A model generated the notes under the pieces. The model was not told the DNA's origin. It did not search any database and saw only the letters and a program-made list of their open reading frames with translations. Below, one piece after another: positions 1 through 12,330 of a stretch of DNA of 64,000 nt (position 1 is its first letter; the number at the start of each line of letters is the position of its first letter). A program made the position numbers and the translations under genes. This DNA is from Fulvia fulva (lineage: Eukaryota > Ascomycota > Dothideomycetes > Mycosphaerellales > Mycosphaerellaceae). Location of the stretch: contig NC_063016.1 of NCBI RefSeq assembly GCF_020509005.1, forward strand, positions 1,240,001 to 1,304,000. The letters run 5' to 3'.

Positions 1-900
1 CCTGGTACAGTGAGTGCTCAAAGAGCCAAGTCTCGCGACCAGACGGCAGTTCCATTGATTATTATTCGTCTGATCGACAGTCTGACACATCCACCCTCCC
101 ACGCCAGAGCAACGTTCAGGCCTTCTCCATGGAAGCCACACCCGGATGACCACGACGATGAGAGGACACGCGTCAGCAGCCGAGAGCGGAGATGCTTCGT
201 CGCCCGCATCATGCAGTGCTCGCGCGATCTGCATTGCAACTCCAACAGCTCGCTTGTAGCTGCCGCTCAAATTGTTGGACAACCAAGTCAGATTGCATCG
301 ATGAGTTGGGTATATCGAGGCTGCTGCAATGACGACGTCTAAACAACGTGGACCGTGGACGCCACTGGGACTTGATCGACGGTATATCTCGTGTAGGGCT
401 GAGGACCTCACCTCTTGAAAAGGTGGACGTTTGTGCTCATGTTCTGTGAGCAAGGTGCTGAGGGGCTGGATCGAGCGGCGACAGTATGTACCTGAGGGCC
501 AGTACAGGACGACTTGGGGTTGACGCGGGGCCAATGGGGAGGGCAGCTTAACAGTGCAGGAACACGATGGCAGCATTCAAAGCGCTTCCTACGACCCAAC
601 GAACTCATAAAGCCCGTAGCCCTCGAAAGCCTCAACCCTTGCCGTCGACCTTCCAACTCATTCGAAACACCCAGTTTGCTCACGCGCTGCTCATCGATCC
701 AGCCCCACACCGAGCACCATCTGTACTGAACCAGGAACTGGGCGCCAAGGATGCACGTCACCAACCAGTCTATCGCGGCTGTGATCTGATGAAGATCGAA
801 GATGGATAAGTATGAATAGATGAAACAACATGGTTTGGTAAGAAGATATACATTCTTGGTCTCGTGATAGCTCTTCGCTAGATACAGCACTCATCATTAT
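1..900. other. Spacer with no convincing gene
   Basis: Several overlapping open frames occur on both strands, the longest a minus-strand frame of 160 codons at 408-890. None shows a recognisable motif, a signal peptide or splice-compatible neighbours, so I do not call a gene. The 3' end of a neighbouring gene could lie here unseen. Confidence 0.5.
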
Positions 901-927
901 TTGCCCAACGAGATCGCTCCTGATCTT

Positions 928-1982
928 CTAGTTGGCATACCCAGCACCGGGGAAAGCATTGATAAGCTGGCTGTTGAACCCGGCCACGGCCAACGGAGGG
1001 CAGGCGAGACCACTGATAGCGCTCGTGAGCTGATCGGTCAAGGGCTTGAGAGCGCCCTGGACAATGCTAAGCACACCATCGAGCTGGTCAATACCGCCAG
1101 CCTGGGCAGCTTGGAAAGCAAAGCAGGCGAGGTTGTTACCCTGGAGGAGCGTTGCACCGTTGAAGACACCGCCAGTGAGGTCCGAAGGCTCGATGCCGGT
1201 GAAAGAGTTGACTGTGCCAGTGTTACCACCAATGCGGAGAGTGTTTGGGTTGGTCGCTGCACCGGCGAGGAGATCAATGAAGACGTCTGCAAGGTTATAC
1301 GCGTCGGCGGTGTGACGGCGATACCAGTTCAAAGGGATGCGCTCTTGGCCTCTGTTGTGCACGAAATCACCTGGGTTGTCTCCAGAGGCGCCGGCGCCAG
1401 TAACGCTGATGGCGAAGAATTGCTGCAGAGTCTCGCGCGAGAGGTAGCCACCTGGTTGCTCAGCGGTGTGGTTGGACATGAAGTTTGCAACCAAGTTGTG
1501 CGCGGCTGGAGCAACCAGGCCGGAGAAGGGACCCCAGAAAGCGTATGGATTGTTCTCGATGGAGAACGTAGTGACGCGATCTGCGTGGGCAGTGAGCTTG
1601 TCGAGGGCAAGGCCATCGATACCTTGGCTGGTGATTTCCCAGAGGTAGTTCCATTGGCGCCATTGCACGACGCCGACGTTGCCGCCGTTGAGGTACGCAT
1701 CACCACGTACTATGCTGGCGTCGTTCTCGTACTTGCTGTGCGAGCCAACGATGCCCTTGGGATTGCTGAGGAGGAGTGGCAAGCTGGAAGAGAAGCCGCC
1801 TCCAATGGACCACTGTCCCGACAGAATGTCACCCGAGATGAGGATAGCGATAACTGCAAGGCCTGCGGCGAGATCTGGGCCCATACCATATGCCTTTCCG
1901 AGACCATTGACAGTCTGTAAAATTGTTACTCGTCCGTTGCGAGGGAGGAAGCCGTGGGTGGAGGCCGCGTTGAAACATGCAA
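928..1982 (-). CDS. Family-2 haem-thiolate peroxidase (chloroperoxidase-like), N-terminus unresolved
   Basis: The reading frame is open from about 1982 down to the stop at 928. It begins with an N-H-G-like segment (ACFNAASTHGFLPRNG), continues through GLGKAYGMGPDLA and carries HSKYENDASIVRGD, which matches the E-x-D-x-S-x-x-R pattern of the distal acid-base region. This order is typical of secreted fungal haem-thiolate peroxidases and peroxygenases, which oxidise or halogenate small organics with peroxide. The frame is blocked upstream by a stop next to a possible acceptor (tactaag, 1983-1989), so a first exon with signal peptide must lie further upstream; I could not place it. The usual axial-Cys motif (Cys four residues before the Asn) is not visible: the nearest Cys is two before it. 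The gene may be a divergent subfamily member or 5'-damaged. An open frame of 339 codons on the opposite strand is a shadow. Confidence 0.72.
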
Positions 1983-3012
1983 CTTAGTACCAACCACGGT
2001 TGCTTGACGAGAGATGGAGAGAACAAAGAACAAAGGGGGCCTCCCGGAGCTTGTAGGACGATGCCGAAAATGCTGACCAGTCTTGTTGGAAGGCATCTTT
2101 CGTGGCTTCGGTGTATCTGCAACATATACGAAGCCGTAAAAGCATAGCAGAGCCTCAGCCGGTCGCCACCGACGATATTCAGGGTCGGCTGAGAAGCGTC
2201 CCGGATATCAGTCTGTGGTGCATTATCCGGTGGCGGCAATTCGTTTTTCAGGGACTGTGGGCGTGTTTTGGGTCCTCGTAAGGCAACACCTGTGACCGAC
2301 ATGATTCGAGCAAGCGAGCATGATCGAAGACCAGCGAACAAGAAGTTGGATGCCCGGCAGGGAGATTGTCTGCTCCAACGTGCCGCTACGCCTTTGGATC
2401 GCCGAGAACATAGCACTGTGCCCGGCAATAACACAAACCGCCTCATGTATGCGCGGGTATTAAACAGCCCTCGGGATCGGGCCTGGCGATGCGAGGTACC
2501 TGCAGGTCGCAAGACCGGCCCATGACCATGACAGCCATTTTGTGGTGATGCAACGCTCGTCGACACAATGATTTTCTCTGCCCAGATGCACACTAGCTGC
2601 TGGCGTCGCGTTGCTTCTGCCCTATGCCCACACATCCTTCGAGGTTGGCGGCGGAGTGATTCAGGCCGCCGGGGTCCATCAGGACAGTGCGAGTCTCTTG
2701 TGACGTTATGACCGATGCTAGCGAGGGCTGCTGATGGCAAAGTTGAGTGCGGCCGAGCGCTTCGACTTATCATTGAAACAGAGGCCTTTGCTTGAACACA
2801 CTGGTGTATAGCTAAGTAGCGAGGTCGTACCGATGCAGTCGACCTTGTAGCGCGTAATCGCATGTTCAATCTACGGCTATGCGCCCATTGCACAGCATTT
2901 TGGAAGTAAAGTCGACACCTAAGCCGGCAACGATACTTTGTCCACAGCCCTTGTTGATGTTCTAACCCATTCTCCGCCTGCTGAACCTGATCTGGTCTAC
3001 TGTCCGTTCGGT
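1983..3012. other. Spacer, possibly holding the peroxidase first exon
   Basis: A minus-strand frame of 412 codons (1829-3067) crosses this spacer, but it is rich in Arg, Ser, Pro and Cys, shows no domain and overlaps two better supported genes in other frames. I see no other gene. The missing first exon of the peroxidase is expected within the first few hundred bases above 1983. Confidence 0.4.
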
Positions 3013-4440
3013 CTAAGATGCATTTGCAGTGGTCCGCAGTTCTCGCAAAGTGAAGTACTTGCGCCACAGAGCATCATTATGGAAATGCTCAACCTCGTCT
3101 TTAAGCAAGCCGACGTGAACGTCAGCGCCACGACCGCCCAAGAGCTTTGGACCCACAAAATGAGCTCTCTGGAAAGTGCTGCCGAAAGCCCCGATGTCTG
3201 TGCATGTGAAGTGTTTGACGTTCCCCAGTGCATCGCCCCAATCTGTACCGAGCAGTTCTGAATGATAGAAGGAAGTGATGGCAACCATGTGTGCTTCTGC
3301 AGCTTCACCCACTGGCCACCATGCCAGACTGTATGGGTCTCGTTCGCGGATCGTTGATATTCCTTCCATGTGCTCGCGGTCGACTCTGTTCAATGCTGCT
3401 CGGATCTTCGCAGCAAGGCTGGGCAGACTGTTTGCCCTAATTATGTCTGCCGCTGAGGCTTGCGCCACGTAGAAGTAGACACAGTTGCCGATCCAATTCT
3501 TTGGAAGGCCAACGTGCTTCCTGCCATTGTGTGGACCCGTGAAGGTACACAGCGTGTCTTCATTCAGCTCCCCGGTCTTGACGCGAGACAGAGTGAGGTT
3601 GCGCCAGAGAAGAGCGCTTATCGCATCATGGGTCGAAACAGAAGTGTCTCGACTGCAATAATTCTTGAGGTCTTGAGCTTCTTTGTGGCCTAAGTGGTAG
3701 TAGGCGGGCACAAACCGTGGCGGTGGAGCAGCAGGCTTCCCGTTGGTCTCCGGAGGCGCTTCATCATGGTGTGCTCCAGGCTTGTAGACTCCATCTATGA
3801 TTGCATTGGCTGGGTGATCGGCAATGTCGGTCTTACCACCATCGAGAGAGGCCATGGTGCTTCGGTCAGTGTTCAGCACACGTGGTGGAAGGTCACCTGC
3901 CTTCTCAGCTGCACGCTTGCATTCATCACCGAGCGCGCGGGTGATGGTGTTCATTCCGTTACCGTCTGTCAGGTGGTGGTACAAGCACACGCTCAGCAGT
4001 ACGCCCCCTTGAATCAAGCTGAGCTGGAACTTCGCTTCTGGCTGTGGTCCGGCATGATCGGCCCTGCAATCGGCATGAACTTGGCGTCTTCGAAAGCTGA
4101 GAGTGGAAATCCCGCCGCTTCAAGCGTCTTATAGCTCTGGAAGGATTTGGTCATGTCCTTGATGACGAGTTCGACACCATTGCCCGGAACGAGGGCTCTC
4201 CACGGCTGATTCGGGTCGTTCGGAGCTGCGTTTTCCTGGACAACCACCATGGCTCCAAGCTCAGGCGTCCCTTCCACAAGGGCTTTCAGCGCCCTTTGCA
4301 CAACGTCGATGACTTTTTCGTGGCTCGATGACTCCGGTAGCTCGAAGCAGAGGATTCGGCGAGAGTACAACCCTGGCAACCAGACATCGCTATACAGTAA
4401 CTCCAGAGATGGATCAGGACCAGTAATGAAGACGGTGCGA
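3013..4440 (-). pseudogene. BAHD / trichothecene-3-O-acetyltransferase-like acyltransferase, frameshifted
   Basis: Two overlapping minus-strand frames together resemble one fungal acyl-CoA-dependent acyltransferase (PF02458 type). The N-terminal frame (from about 4440 to 4040) contains LPGLYSRRILCFELP and ends near GPIMPDHSQ. The C-terminal frame (about 4050 to 3013) continues with PEAKFQLSLIQGG and carries the catalytic HHLTDGNG (HxxxD). The two frames join at about 4036-4050 with a one-step frame change. No intron fits: the only GT-AG pair would be 39 nt and would delete conserved sequence. No in-frame ATG is evident upstream, and the promoter side carries an 18-bp direct repeat. The family acylates hydroxyl or amino groups of secondary metabolites. 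I read this as a recently damaged gene, but a single sequencing error at the junction would give the same picture. Confidence 0.6.
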
Positions 4441-4499
4441 TCGTAGGCTTGCCATGACTTCTGCTGTCTATGGTATGGGAAGGCGCTTTGTATACTCAG

Positions 4500-4542
4500 G
4501 GACTTCAGGGTACGATACGGGCTTGGACTTCAGGGTACGATA
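4500..4542. repeat. 18-bp direct repeat
   Basis: GGACTTCAGGGTACGATA occurs twice, at about 4500 and 4525, separated by seven bases. It lies just upstream of the acyltransferase remnant and looks like a local duplication. Confidence 0.8.
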
Positions 4543-5186
4543 GATGGTGCTGAAGAAGTCAGCTTAACCAAACCTCGATAGTTACATGTCTGATCTTGTC
4601 TGTCAGTCCAATGAAGCACAGCATCAGGCATGCAGCGAGGGATTCCCGTCCCGGCTTTTAGTCACAATGGGGCTAAAGGCTGCAGCATATCTGACACCCA
4701 AGACGTGCCTCCTGGCATGGTCGCTCGTCTTGCACCTTAGCAAACCTGCGGCTGACGATCCTGCAGGAACAATCAACATTGACTAAGCCTGGGCATCCAG
4801 CCGTGCTACAGTGCTGGTGCTATGCTCTGTAAAGCAGATGCTGAGCAAGAGTCTTTCGACACAGCTTCGCTTGTTGACATCTTCGACGGGCCGTTCGCAC
4901 ATCTCGGGGCATGAGATCAAGATCGAATCTGTATTCGTGTGTCGGAGTAGATGACAGTGGTACGACGTCCTCTTGACCCATTGTATCATACTGGCTTCCA
5001 GTGGAGGACGCCGGGACAGTCGAGGTATATATTGCAGTCGGCAGACCGGTGAAGTCGAGATGAGTGAAGTGCGACGGGTGCGAGGGGTGGAAGTCGCGCT
5101 TCGGTGAAGGAAAGAACTATGTAGAACTACATACTCGTCAACGGAAAAACGCCGGCCCGGGCTTACCTCGGCCCACGCCCGAACAA

Positions 5187-5230
5187 GAACAACAACAACA
5201 ACAGCAACAGCAACAGCAACAGCAACAACA
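5187..5230. repeat. CAA/CAG trinucleotide tract
   Basis: About 15 consecutive CAA/CAG triplets. In one plus-strand frame they would encode polyglutamine within an 87-codon frame, but no surrounding gene is convincing. Confidence 0.9.
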
Positions 5231-6542
5231 CCTGCGGCCATGGACGACGAAGCCTCTCACATCAATGAGCTCCCTCCCAAGCCACGCTTCGACGTTGGGT
5301 GCACAGCTCTTGGTGACAAGAATCTAGCGCAGGCCGACAGAGCGAGCTGAACCACTCTCATACCTCATAATTCGTTGCACCACCGCGCCTCGAACATCGC
5401 CATCTGATCTCCAGCGACAGGCATGGACGCCCTCGGACCTGTTGTCAACTTGTCGCAGCCGGCCGCCGCTCACTCGTCTCGGAGCCGTTCTTCATTATTC
5501 GAACAAGATTGAGATCCACTCCTCGTAAGGATTGGCCAACAAAGAATCGGCCATGAGTAGAAGTGCATCTGCCGAGCAGCAGTACGTAGTAGGTCTGTCG
5601 GCTAATGGCGGCGAGTGCAGCAAGACTGCACAATTTCCTACCAAAGCGCATCTCGGGACATTTTACCGGTCCACACTATGTGAGGCCAGTGACGATTTCA
5701 CGGCACAGGACTAGAACGGCACTTCCACCGGCACAGCAGTTGCGCTGTTCAACTTGATCTCAGCACGCAGATTTCTGGCTGCTACGGCAGGCTTTGAGCC
5801 GACTTGGCCGAGGTCAGGCAGAGCTTCGGCCCCATACAATGCTACTGTGGAGTTACACTGGAGTATGGAGTATGGAGTATGGAGCGAACATGCGATCTGT
5901 GGGCCGCCAGTCCCGCCACGAGGACGCAGCGATCCCTTGTCTACACGCGCTTTTGGCGGCAGTACATGTTTCGGGACCACGACAGTGCACTTGCCGTTCT
6001 AAGCACTGGGAAGCAATCAAGGCGATGAGCCTACTTGGTCGAGACGGCTCACGAAGGCCAACAACGCTTCGTGAAATGCATGATCAGGCTTCCACATCAG
6101 CGTCAAAGACTGCTTGACCGGGCCGTAGAACTAACTCCGCTGACAACGACATCTTGGCTGTACCGCTTGCCATTTTTCATTACCATATTCGCTCTGCCAA
6201 GCCCAGTCGCAGCAGAGCCGCTTGCCCCTTGTCGGGCAATGGCCGACAGGTACCATGCAGGTGACCATCGTAGCGCGAGATTGCCTTCGCATGGTCGTCA
6301 TATTCTTCGACCGATTTGCCAAAGCAACATGCGTTTGCGAACGCAATGGATCCGCGTTGCTGCCCACGATGGCCGTCGTGTGATCGTACAGGTGGATGTG
6401 AAGTGGATTGGAGTCGCGTCGTTACGAGGGACTGTGACCTTTTCACCGACGAGCGGCCGCTCATGACTATAAAGGCATCGATGGCAGGCTCCAGGTAATT
6501 CGTGAGTTAGCAGCAGTGAGGATCCGAAGTAGGCATGTTGTA

Positions 6543-9320
6543 ATGATGACACTTTCAATCAGCAAGCTCGGCGTTGCCACTACTCTGCTCGCATCTCTGA
6601 CAGCAGTCAACGCGCAAAACGACAGCACGTTGTATTCAGGTCCTGTTTGGAACCATGAGGACTACACGACCAGTCCTCCAGTCTACCCAAGTCGTATGGT
6701 TGTCCTGTGCGCTGCTGAGGGTCACTACTGACATCCTGTCTAGCTAATATCACTGGGAAGTCGTGGGAGACCGCATTGGAGAAGGCTAAGGCATGGGTCG
6801 CTCAACTTACACTCGAGGAGAAGTCCCAGCTCGTGACCGGAACAGAAGGCCCTTGCGTCGGCAACATTGCACCCATCGAGCGCCTCAACTTCACCGGTCT
6901 ATGTCTCCAGGATGGACCTCTCGCCATTCGTCAAGCAACCTATGCTTCGGTCTTCCCTGCCGGTCTTACAGTCGCTGCGGCTTGGGATAGAGACCTTGCG
7001 TACATCCGAGGCTACCAAATCGGAGAAGAGTACAAGGCTAAGGGGTCACACATTGCACTTGGTCCAGTAGCAGGCCCTCTCGGCCGCTCAGGTCTCGGTG
7101 GAAGAAACTGGGAAGGATTCGTAAGTGATTGGAAAAGGGTTTCAATGAATGGCCACTGATGCAGCCTTACAGTCCCCAGATCCATACCTCACTGGTCTGC
7201 TGATGGGAGATACCATCCGTGGCCACCAAGGCGCGGGTGTCCAGGCTTGCGCCAAGCACTACATCGGCAACGAGCAGGAGACGCAACGAAACCCATCAGA
7301 CAGCCCGGTCAACTCAGTCACAGGCATTGCAGCGCTCGGAAGTGCATCTGCCGCAACGGAAACCATCGAAGCTCTCTCCTCGAATATCGACGATCGTACC
7401 CTCCACGAGCTCTACCTTTGGCCCTTCTACGATGCGATTCAGGCTGGCGTGGCCTCGGTCATGTGCTCCTACCAACGTGTGAACGGCTCGTACGGCTGCC
7501 AGAACTCGAAACTCCTCAATGGAATTTTGAAAGAAGAGCTTGGTTTCCAGGGATATGTAGTCTCTGACTGGATGGCAACACACGCGGGATACCACGCTGC
7601 TGACGCTGGTTTGGACATGTAAGTGCTGGAGTCGAGACGGTGGAACATGGCTAACAACCTCTGGTAGGAACATGCCTGGAGGCCTTGAATTCTCCCAGTC
7701 GGTCCCTTCGCTGTGGGGTGCCAACCTTACCACCAGCGTCAACAACGGTAGCTTAGATCTCAGCCGTATGGACAACATGGCACACCGTATCATGGCTCCA
7801 TACTTCTACCTTGGCCAGGACAAGGACTTCCCAGCCATTGACGCCGACACACCTTCGACCCAAAAGACCTGGGCTGAGGACACCTACCGATTCAACTTCA
7901 CCTACGGCGAGGAGCACGTTGATGTACGATCCGATCACCATAAGCTGATCCGCGAGATCGGTTCCGCGGGAACTGTGCTTCTGAAGAACACCAACGGCGC
8001 ATTGCCACTCACGGAAAGCTTGAAGAACGTCGCCGTATTCGGAAACGACGCTGGAGATCTTACCAATGGGCTGTACTTTGCCACACTTACTACACCGGTC
8101 GGCTTCGAAATTGGTGTGCTGCCAGCCGCAGGTGGTTCCGGTACTGGTCGATTCACCTACGTTGTCGACCCACTCTCTGCCATTAAGCAGAAGATCGGTA
8201 ACGACAGGCTCGTGCAGTACGTTCTTAACAACACTCAGATCGCTGCTGGAAATGGCTGGGACACCATCAATCCTCAGCCAGAGGTCTGTCTCGTGTTCCT
8301 CAACACATGGGCCTCTGAAGCGTTCGACCGAACTAGCCTCCTCCTCGACAACAACGGCACTGATGTCGTCGAGAAAGTGGCTGCCAACTGCGCCAACACC
8401 ATTGTCTTCACCCACTCTGCTGGCTTGAACGTCCTTCCATTCGCTGACCACCCGAACGTCACCGCCATCCTGGCAGGTCATCTCTCTGGACAGGAGGTTG
8501 GGAACTCCGTGGTCGATATCCTCTGGGGCGCGGTCAACCCATCTGGCAAGCTGCCATACACAATCGCCAAGAACGAGGAGGACTACGACTTCGTTAGCAT
8601 TGTCAACTCGACTGAGCTCATTGAGACAACCGATCCAAATGCTTGGCAGGATGACTTCAGAGAGCGTCTGCTGATCGACTACCGTAAGTGACACGATCGC
8701 CCGTGCACATCCATATACTGACAGCAGTAGGCCACTTCGACTACTTCAACCAGTCTGTGCAGTACGAGTTCGGCTTCGGCCTCTCATACACCACCTTCAG
8801 CATCGACCAGAACATCAGCGTCAACAAGGCCTCCACCGGTAGCATCTCCGCACTACCTGCCGAGTCCGATGAAATCGTCCCTGGTGGCAACCCAGCTCTG
8901 TGGGAGTACCTGTACGAGATTACCGCTACTGTTACCAACACCGGCTCTCTCGAGGGCGCGACGGTGCCACAGCTCTACCTTTCCTTCCCTCAGCTACCAA
9001 ACGAGGCGACCGAGCCCGTCCAAGTCCTCCGTGGCTTCCAGAAGGTCAACTTGCAGCCAGGCGAGAGCGCCACTGTAACATTCCCACTCGCAAGACGCGA
9101 CCTCTCTTACTGGGACACGTAAGTCCAAAGACCTTACCCTTCGCTTTTGACAGAATGTGAATGCTAATGAGCGGTCTGCAGAGTCTCTCAACAGTGGACA
9201 ATCTACTCGGGCAGCGTTGGAGTTGCGGTTGGTCTTTCTAGCAGGGATATCCAGGCCACGACTACTTTCACCCCGATCGGTGCTGCTGCACCAGGATCGT
9301 ACAGGCACCGCCGCTTTTAG
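6543..9320 (+). CDS. Secreted GH3 beta-glucosidase
   Basis: Six exons fit perfectly in phase: 6543-6693, 6744-7120, 7173-7618, 7668-8683, 8731-9118 and 9182-9320, giving 838 residues. Introns are 47-63 nt with GTATGG, GTAAGT or GTAAGTC donors. The protein starts with a signal peptide ([19 protein letters not shown], cleavage near VNAQ). The GH3 N-domain follows, with KHYIGNEQE and the nucleophile motif [10 protein letters not shown], where the Asp of SDW is the expected nucleophile. Next come the GH3 C-domain and a C-terminal fibronectin-III-like domain (FGLSYTTF onward). The family hydrolyses cellobiose and other beta-glucosides at the non-reducing end outside the cell. Two adjacent ATGs start the frame; either could be used. 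A 313-codon antisense frame over exon 4 is a shadow. Confidence 0.95.
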
Positions 9321-9321
9321 G

Positions 9322-9967
9322 CTGGTTGCTGGGTCAAGCATTGGCTATAGAGCATGATGGTTGGACTTGGCCTGAGCAGCAACCAGGTCGAGCAGCTGAG
9401 CATGGCGGACGAATGAACGAGCAACGATTTGTAGAGGGTTCTTAACGTAATCGTCCAATCCAGAGCATGCTTGATGATCAGTGCAATTATGACATCCCAT
9501 CACGCTAGGACAACGAGATTTTTGAGCCGCCTGTGTCCAAGCATTCTCTGCAGATCGACTCCATTGCTGCGACGCGCTCTCTCACCCAGTAGGGCACTGT
9601 ATATTCCATGCATGAGCGGTATCCTCGTCCGACAGAGCTCTGGCTCTTCCTCTAGAAATTCGAAGCAGTGGGGATATTCCAACAGCGTGAAGAACGAATT
9701 CGGACGGCTTGAAAAAAATCTTCAACGAAAGCATCCTTCAGGACATAGTTTACATAATCTCGCTACATCGTCCACGGAATCCAGCTGTTCGCTACAGCAA
9801 TGCAGTCCCTCATGCCATCGTCCAACACATGCGTCAGCCACGTCAAGATCTTGTAGCCATTCCGGTCATTAGTCGTTATTCAATGCCTCGCGGCATCCCT
9901 CTCGATCCAAGCGCAAGAACTCCAGTGTGTATGAAATTTTCGTCATAGTCGTATTCGTCGTCCGTGT
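9322..9967. other. Spacer between convergent genes
   Basis: Convergent 3' regions of the beta-glucosidase and the dsRBD-like gene. No motif-bearing frame was seen. Confidence 0.6.
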
Positions 9968-10637
9968 TCATGCCCAGCCACTTTCTCTCAAGCACCAAGC
10001 ACAACGCCCATAGGCTCTGACGGGTGCCCGTCGACAGTAGCACACATAATCATCGGCACCACCCTTCGACCTATTGGATCGAGCTGGAGGCTTCGGTACC
10101 TGCTGCGTCACCTGCCGCAACTGCTGTTCAAAGCCACTCTCCAAGCTTCTCGGACTGTTGTCGCCAGAGCTGGTACCGTCCGTGCTGGCTGTATCACAGC
10201 TAGCCGCAGAACTCCTTTTACTGCCTCGTCCAGTCCCAATGGCCACAGGAAGACCCTGAATGGCGCCAGCCGATGTCATTTGTCCAGGTCGTTGCCCGGG
10301 GAACATGCCGTCGTTGACCGAGAAGTTTCGGCATATCATGTAAGCCTTTTGAGCAGCACCATCCCGAGCCAATGCTTCCGAGGCATACGGCACTTCGGTG
10401 CTATACTCGCGGTTGTTTACACGGACCTTGCAGAAGTGACCGTTGCGGGTGCGAAATGGTTCGTAGCTAGGGTCTGGCCATTGCCGGCGTTGGCACAAAC
10501 CTATAATGAGGCGAAGGTCAGTCAGTGTCTGCTCATACTACTTCGGTGAAGTCCAGCATACATCCACTATGCAGTGAAGTCTCTAAAGAGCTTTGTGGAA
10601 GAGTGGACTTACTTGACAAGTACATCGTGTAGAACAT
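9968..10637 (-). CDS. dsRNA-binding-domain-like protein of unknown function
   Basis: Two exons: 10637-10613 (starting MFYTMYLS) and 10500-9968, joined across a 112-nt intron with donor GTAAGTCC and acceptor TTATAG. The 185-residue product has an N-terminal segment (about residues 10-75: PDPSYEPFRTRNGHFCKVRV, then ALARDGAAQKAYMICR) that resembles a double-stranded-RNA-binding fold. A low-complexity Ser/Gly/Gln stretch follows, and the C-terminus is Cys-rich (YVCYCRRAP, CAWCLRESG). An in-frame stop limits extension upstream, but a possible acceptor (CACTAG near 10688) would allow further 5' exons. The function is unknown. RNA binding is inferred from the fold-like pattern only. Confidence 0.6.
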
Positions 10638-10870
10638 GTTGGCTCCAATCAGGTCGGATGGGTCTTCGTTGTGGCGGTTTGGTAATGTCTAGTGCGGTCT
10701 TTATCCAGCGGGAGGCTGCGGTAAGGTGCTTAAAGCGTAGTCGTCCTTGTCGTCTTGGTGTTGCACAACGTAGGTTCACCCGATAGTGGTCAGCGCCAGC
10801 GAGCCACGGTAGACGGTATTCGATAAGCGGTGCAGTCTAGGCGTCGACGAGGTAGGGAGAGAACGGGCCT

Positions 10871-11268
10871 TTATGTGAGTGGCCGAAAGCATGCACCCAC
10901 GATAATGCTATAGTGGTATATATTGCTCGTGGTCGGCATGAAACATGAAGTGAAAGTAACCCACCCGACAGGATACCGGTGAAGAGGATACATACGGTAT
11001 ACAAAACCCAGCAAGATGGGCAGTACCAGAGCAGTGAGATGAACAACTGCAATGCCGTCGAAGGCTACCCGGAAGCCAGGACCCATACTGATGTGCTGGC
11101 GTGCGTTTCGGCCAGAGGAAGTCGATGATCCAGACGTGGAGAGCATGAGCTCCGCAGGTAACAGCAATATCGAGGCGCAGATCGAGATGCCCGCGCTCTC
11201 ACACCATGGTGCAGCAGCCGTGCTGTGCGCGCGAGGATCAGGTGCCTGTCAAAGCTCAGGCACGAATG
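10871..11268 (-). CDS. Candidate membrane-protein fragment
   Basis: A minus-strand frame preceded by a possible acceptor (TTGACAG) encodes two hydrophobic segments (ISICASILLLPAEL; ALVLPILLGFVYRMYPL) separated by a Ser-rich loop. No start codon, family or complete exon set could be fixed. It may be part of an intron-rich membrane protein gene or chance hydrophobicity. Confidence 0.2.
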
Positions 11269-12330
11269 CAGGGGGTGTGTCGGCGAAGACTACTATGTCG
11301 TGCAGCGTTCCATGCTCGAATCGATGGGAGTCGGAAAGCAAGATGCAAGCTCATCAAAGCAAAGCGAGGCAAACCAGCTACTGGGGATAGTTGAGTTCCA
11401 CTACACGGCTCCTGTCACATTCTTGCTAGTGCTAATTTGGTCAGTCGAAGGACGGGAACTACTGCAGATTTTGACCTTGTCCAAAGATCTTCGTTGGCAT
11501 CACGTCGTGTCTTGTCCTGGGGACAGCTGTATTACCAATGATGAGGCCAACCCATGTGGATGACACGCACGCGGCCAGACGGCACAAACAGGATTATGCC
11601 GTGCACCCATGATGGTGAGATGTTGGGGACACCAACAACGCGAGGAGCCTCAGCGTCCAGCTCGTGCCAGAAAATCACGCGAAACTGATGAGTGCCGGAT
11701 GAGGTCTTGTGAAACCGAGGGGTAGCTATCGCGTTGGGTCAAGGCCTGCATCTGATGTGTTGTCAACCGCGAAGCTCGCCAATGCAGCCACAAGCGCAAG
11801 CCAAAGGGTCCAAGATATGGCGCACACGAGGGGCCACTCAAGTGTGAGCCAATTCTCCGAACTCGACAAAGGGGTCGTCGTTGGCGCAGCAAAGGGCAAA
11901 CGGTGGAAGGGTGAAGGCTGCACGGCGGTGAGCGCGTCGAGCAGTGCCTAGAAATGTCGCCAGGTCACACAGAGTGACCGCCACGACGAGAACAGAGGAC
12001 GTATCTGCGGCAACATTCATCGGTCATCCCAGTAGGCCTCCACCGACCACTGCCAGCTGGGGTGCAGCGGCGTGTGAGCTCAGCGGCGTAGCAGAGTGGA
12101 TCCAATGCTCATGCCATTGCTTGCATGAACAAGCGGCTTTGTGGCATGCGCTCATTTGCTGGAAAGAACAGCTGCGAGGCCACGGTCTACAGACTACCGT
12201 AATAGACTGCACGTCAAGGCAAAGCGCCCGATCGGTGCTGGCAAGCCAAACCTTCTGTGCCGCCGTAGATGCTCTCAGATCTCAGAGCATGCACAGCAGC
12301 AGTAATGTGTCAGCGAGGACTAGAAGCCTT

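Larger units (their letters stand above)
4441..6542. other. Long spacer, no supported gene
   Basis: This 2.1 kb stretch contains the 18-bp direct repeat, a CAA/CAG tract and a triple GGAGTAT (5861-5884). A 37-codon frame with a good ATG context starts at 5239 just after the CAA/CAG tract and could be a first exon, but nothing downstream supports it. Other frames are short and lack motifs. Confidence 0.5.

Noticed and set aside
901..1920. 339-codon plus-strand frame
   Set aside because: Antisense of the peroxidase, whose motifs are clear on the minus strand.
1829..3067. 412-codon minus-strand frame
   Set aside because: Overlaps the peroxidase and acyltransferase in other frames, is Arg/Ser/Pro/Cys-rich and has no motif.
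7753..8694. 313-codon frame antisense to the beta-glucosidase
   Set aside because: Shadow of the long exon 4 of a well supported GH3 gene.
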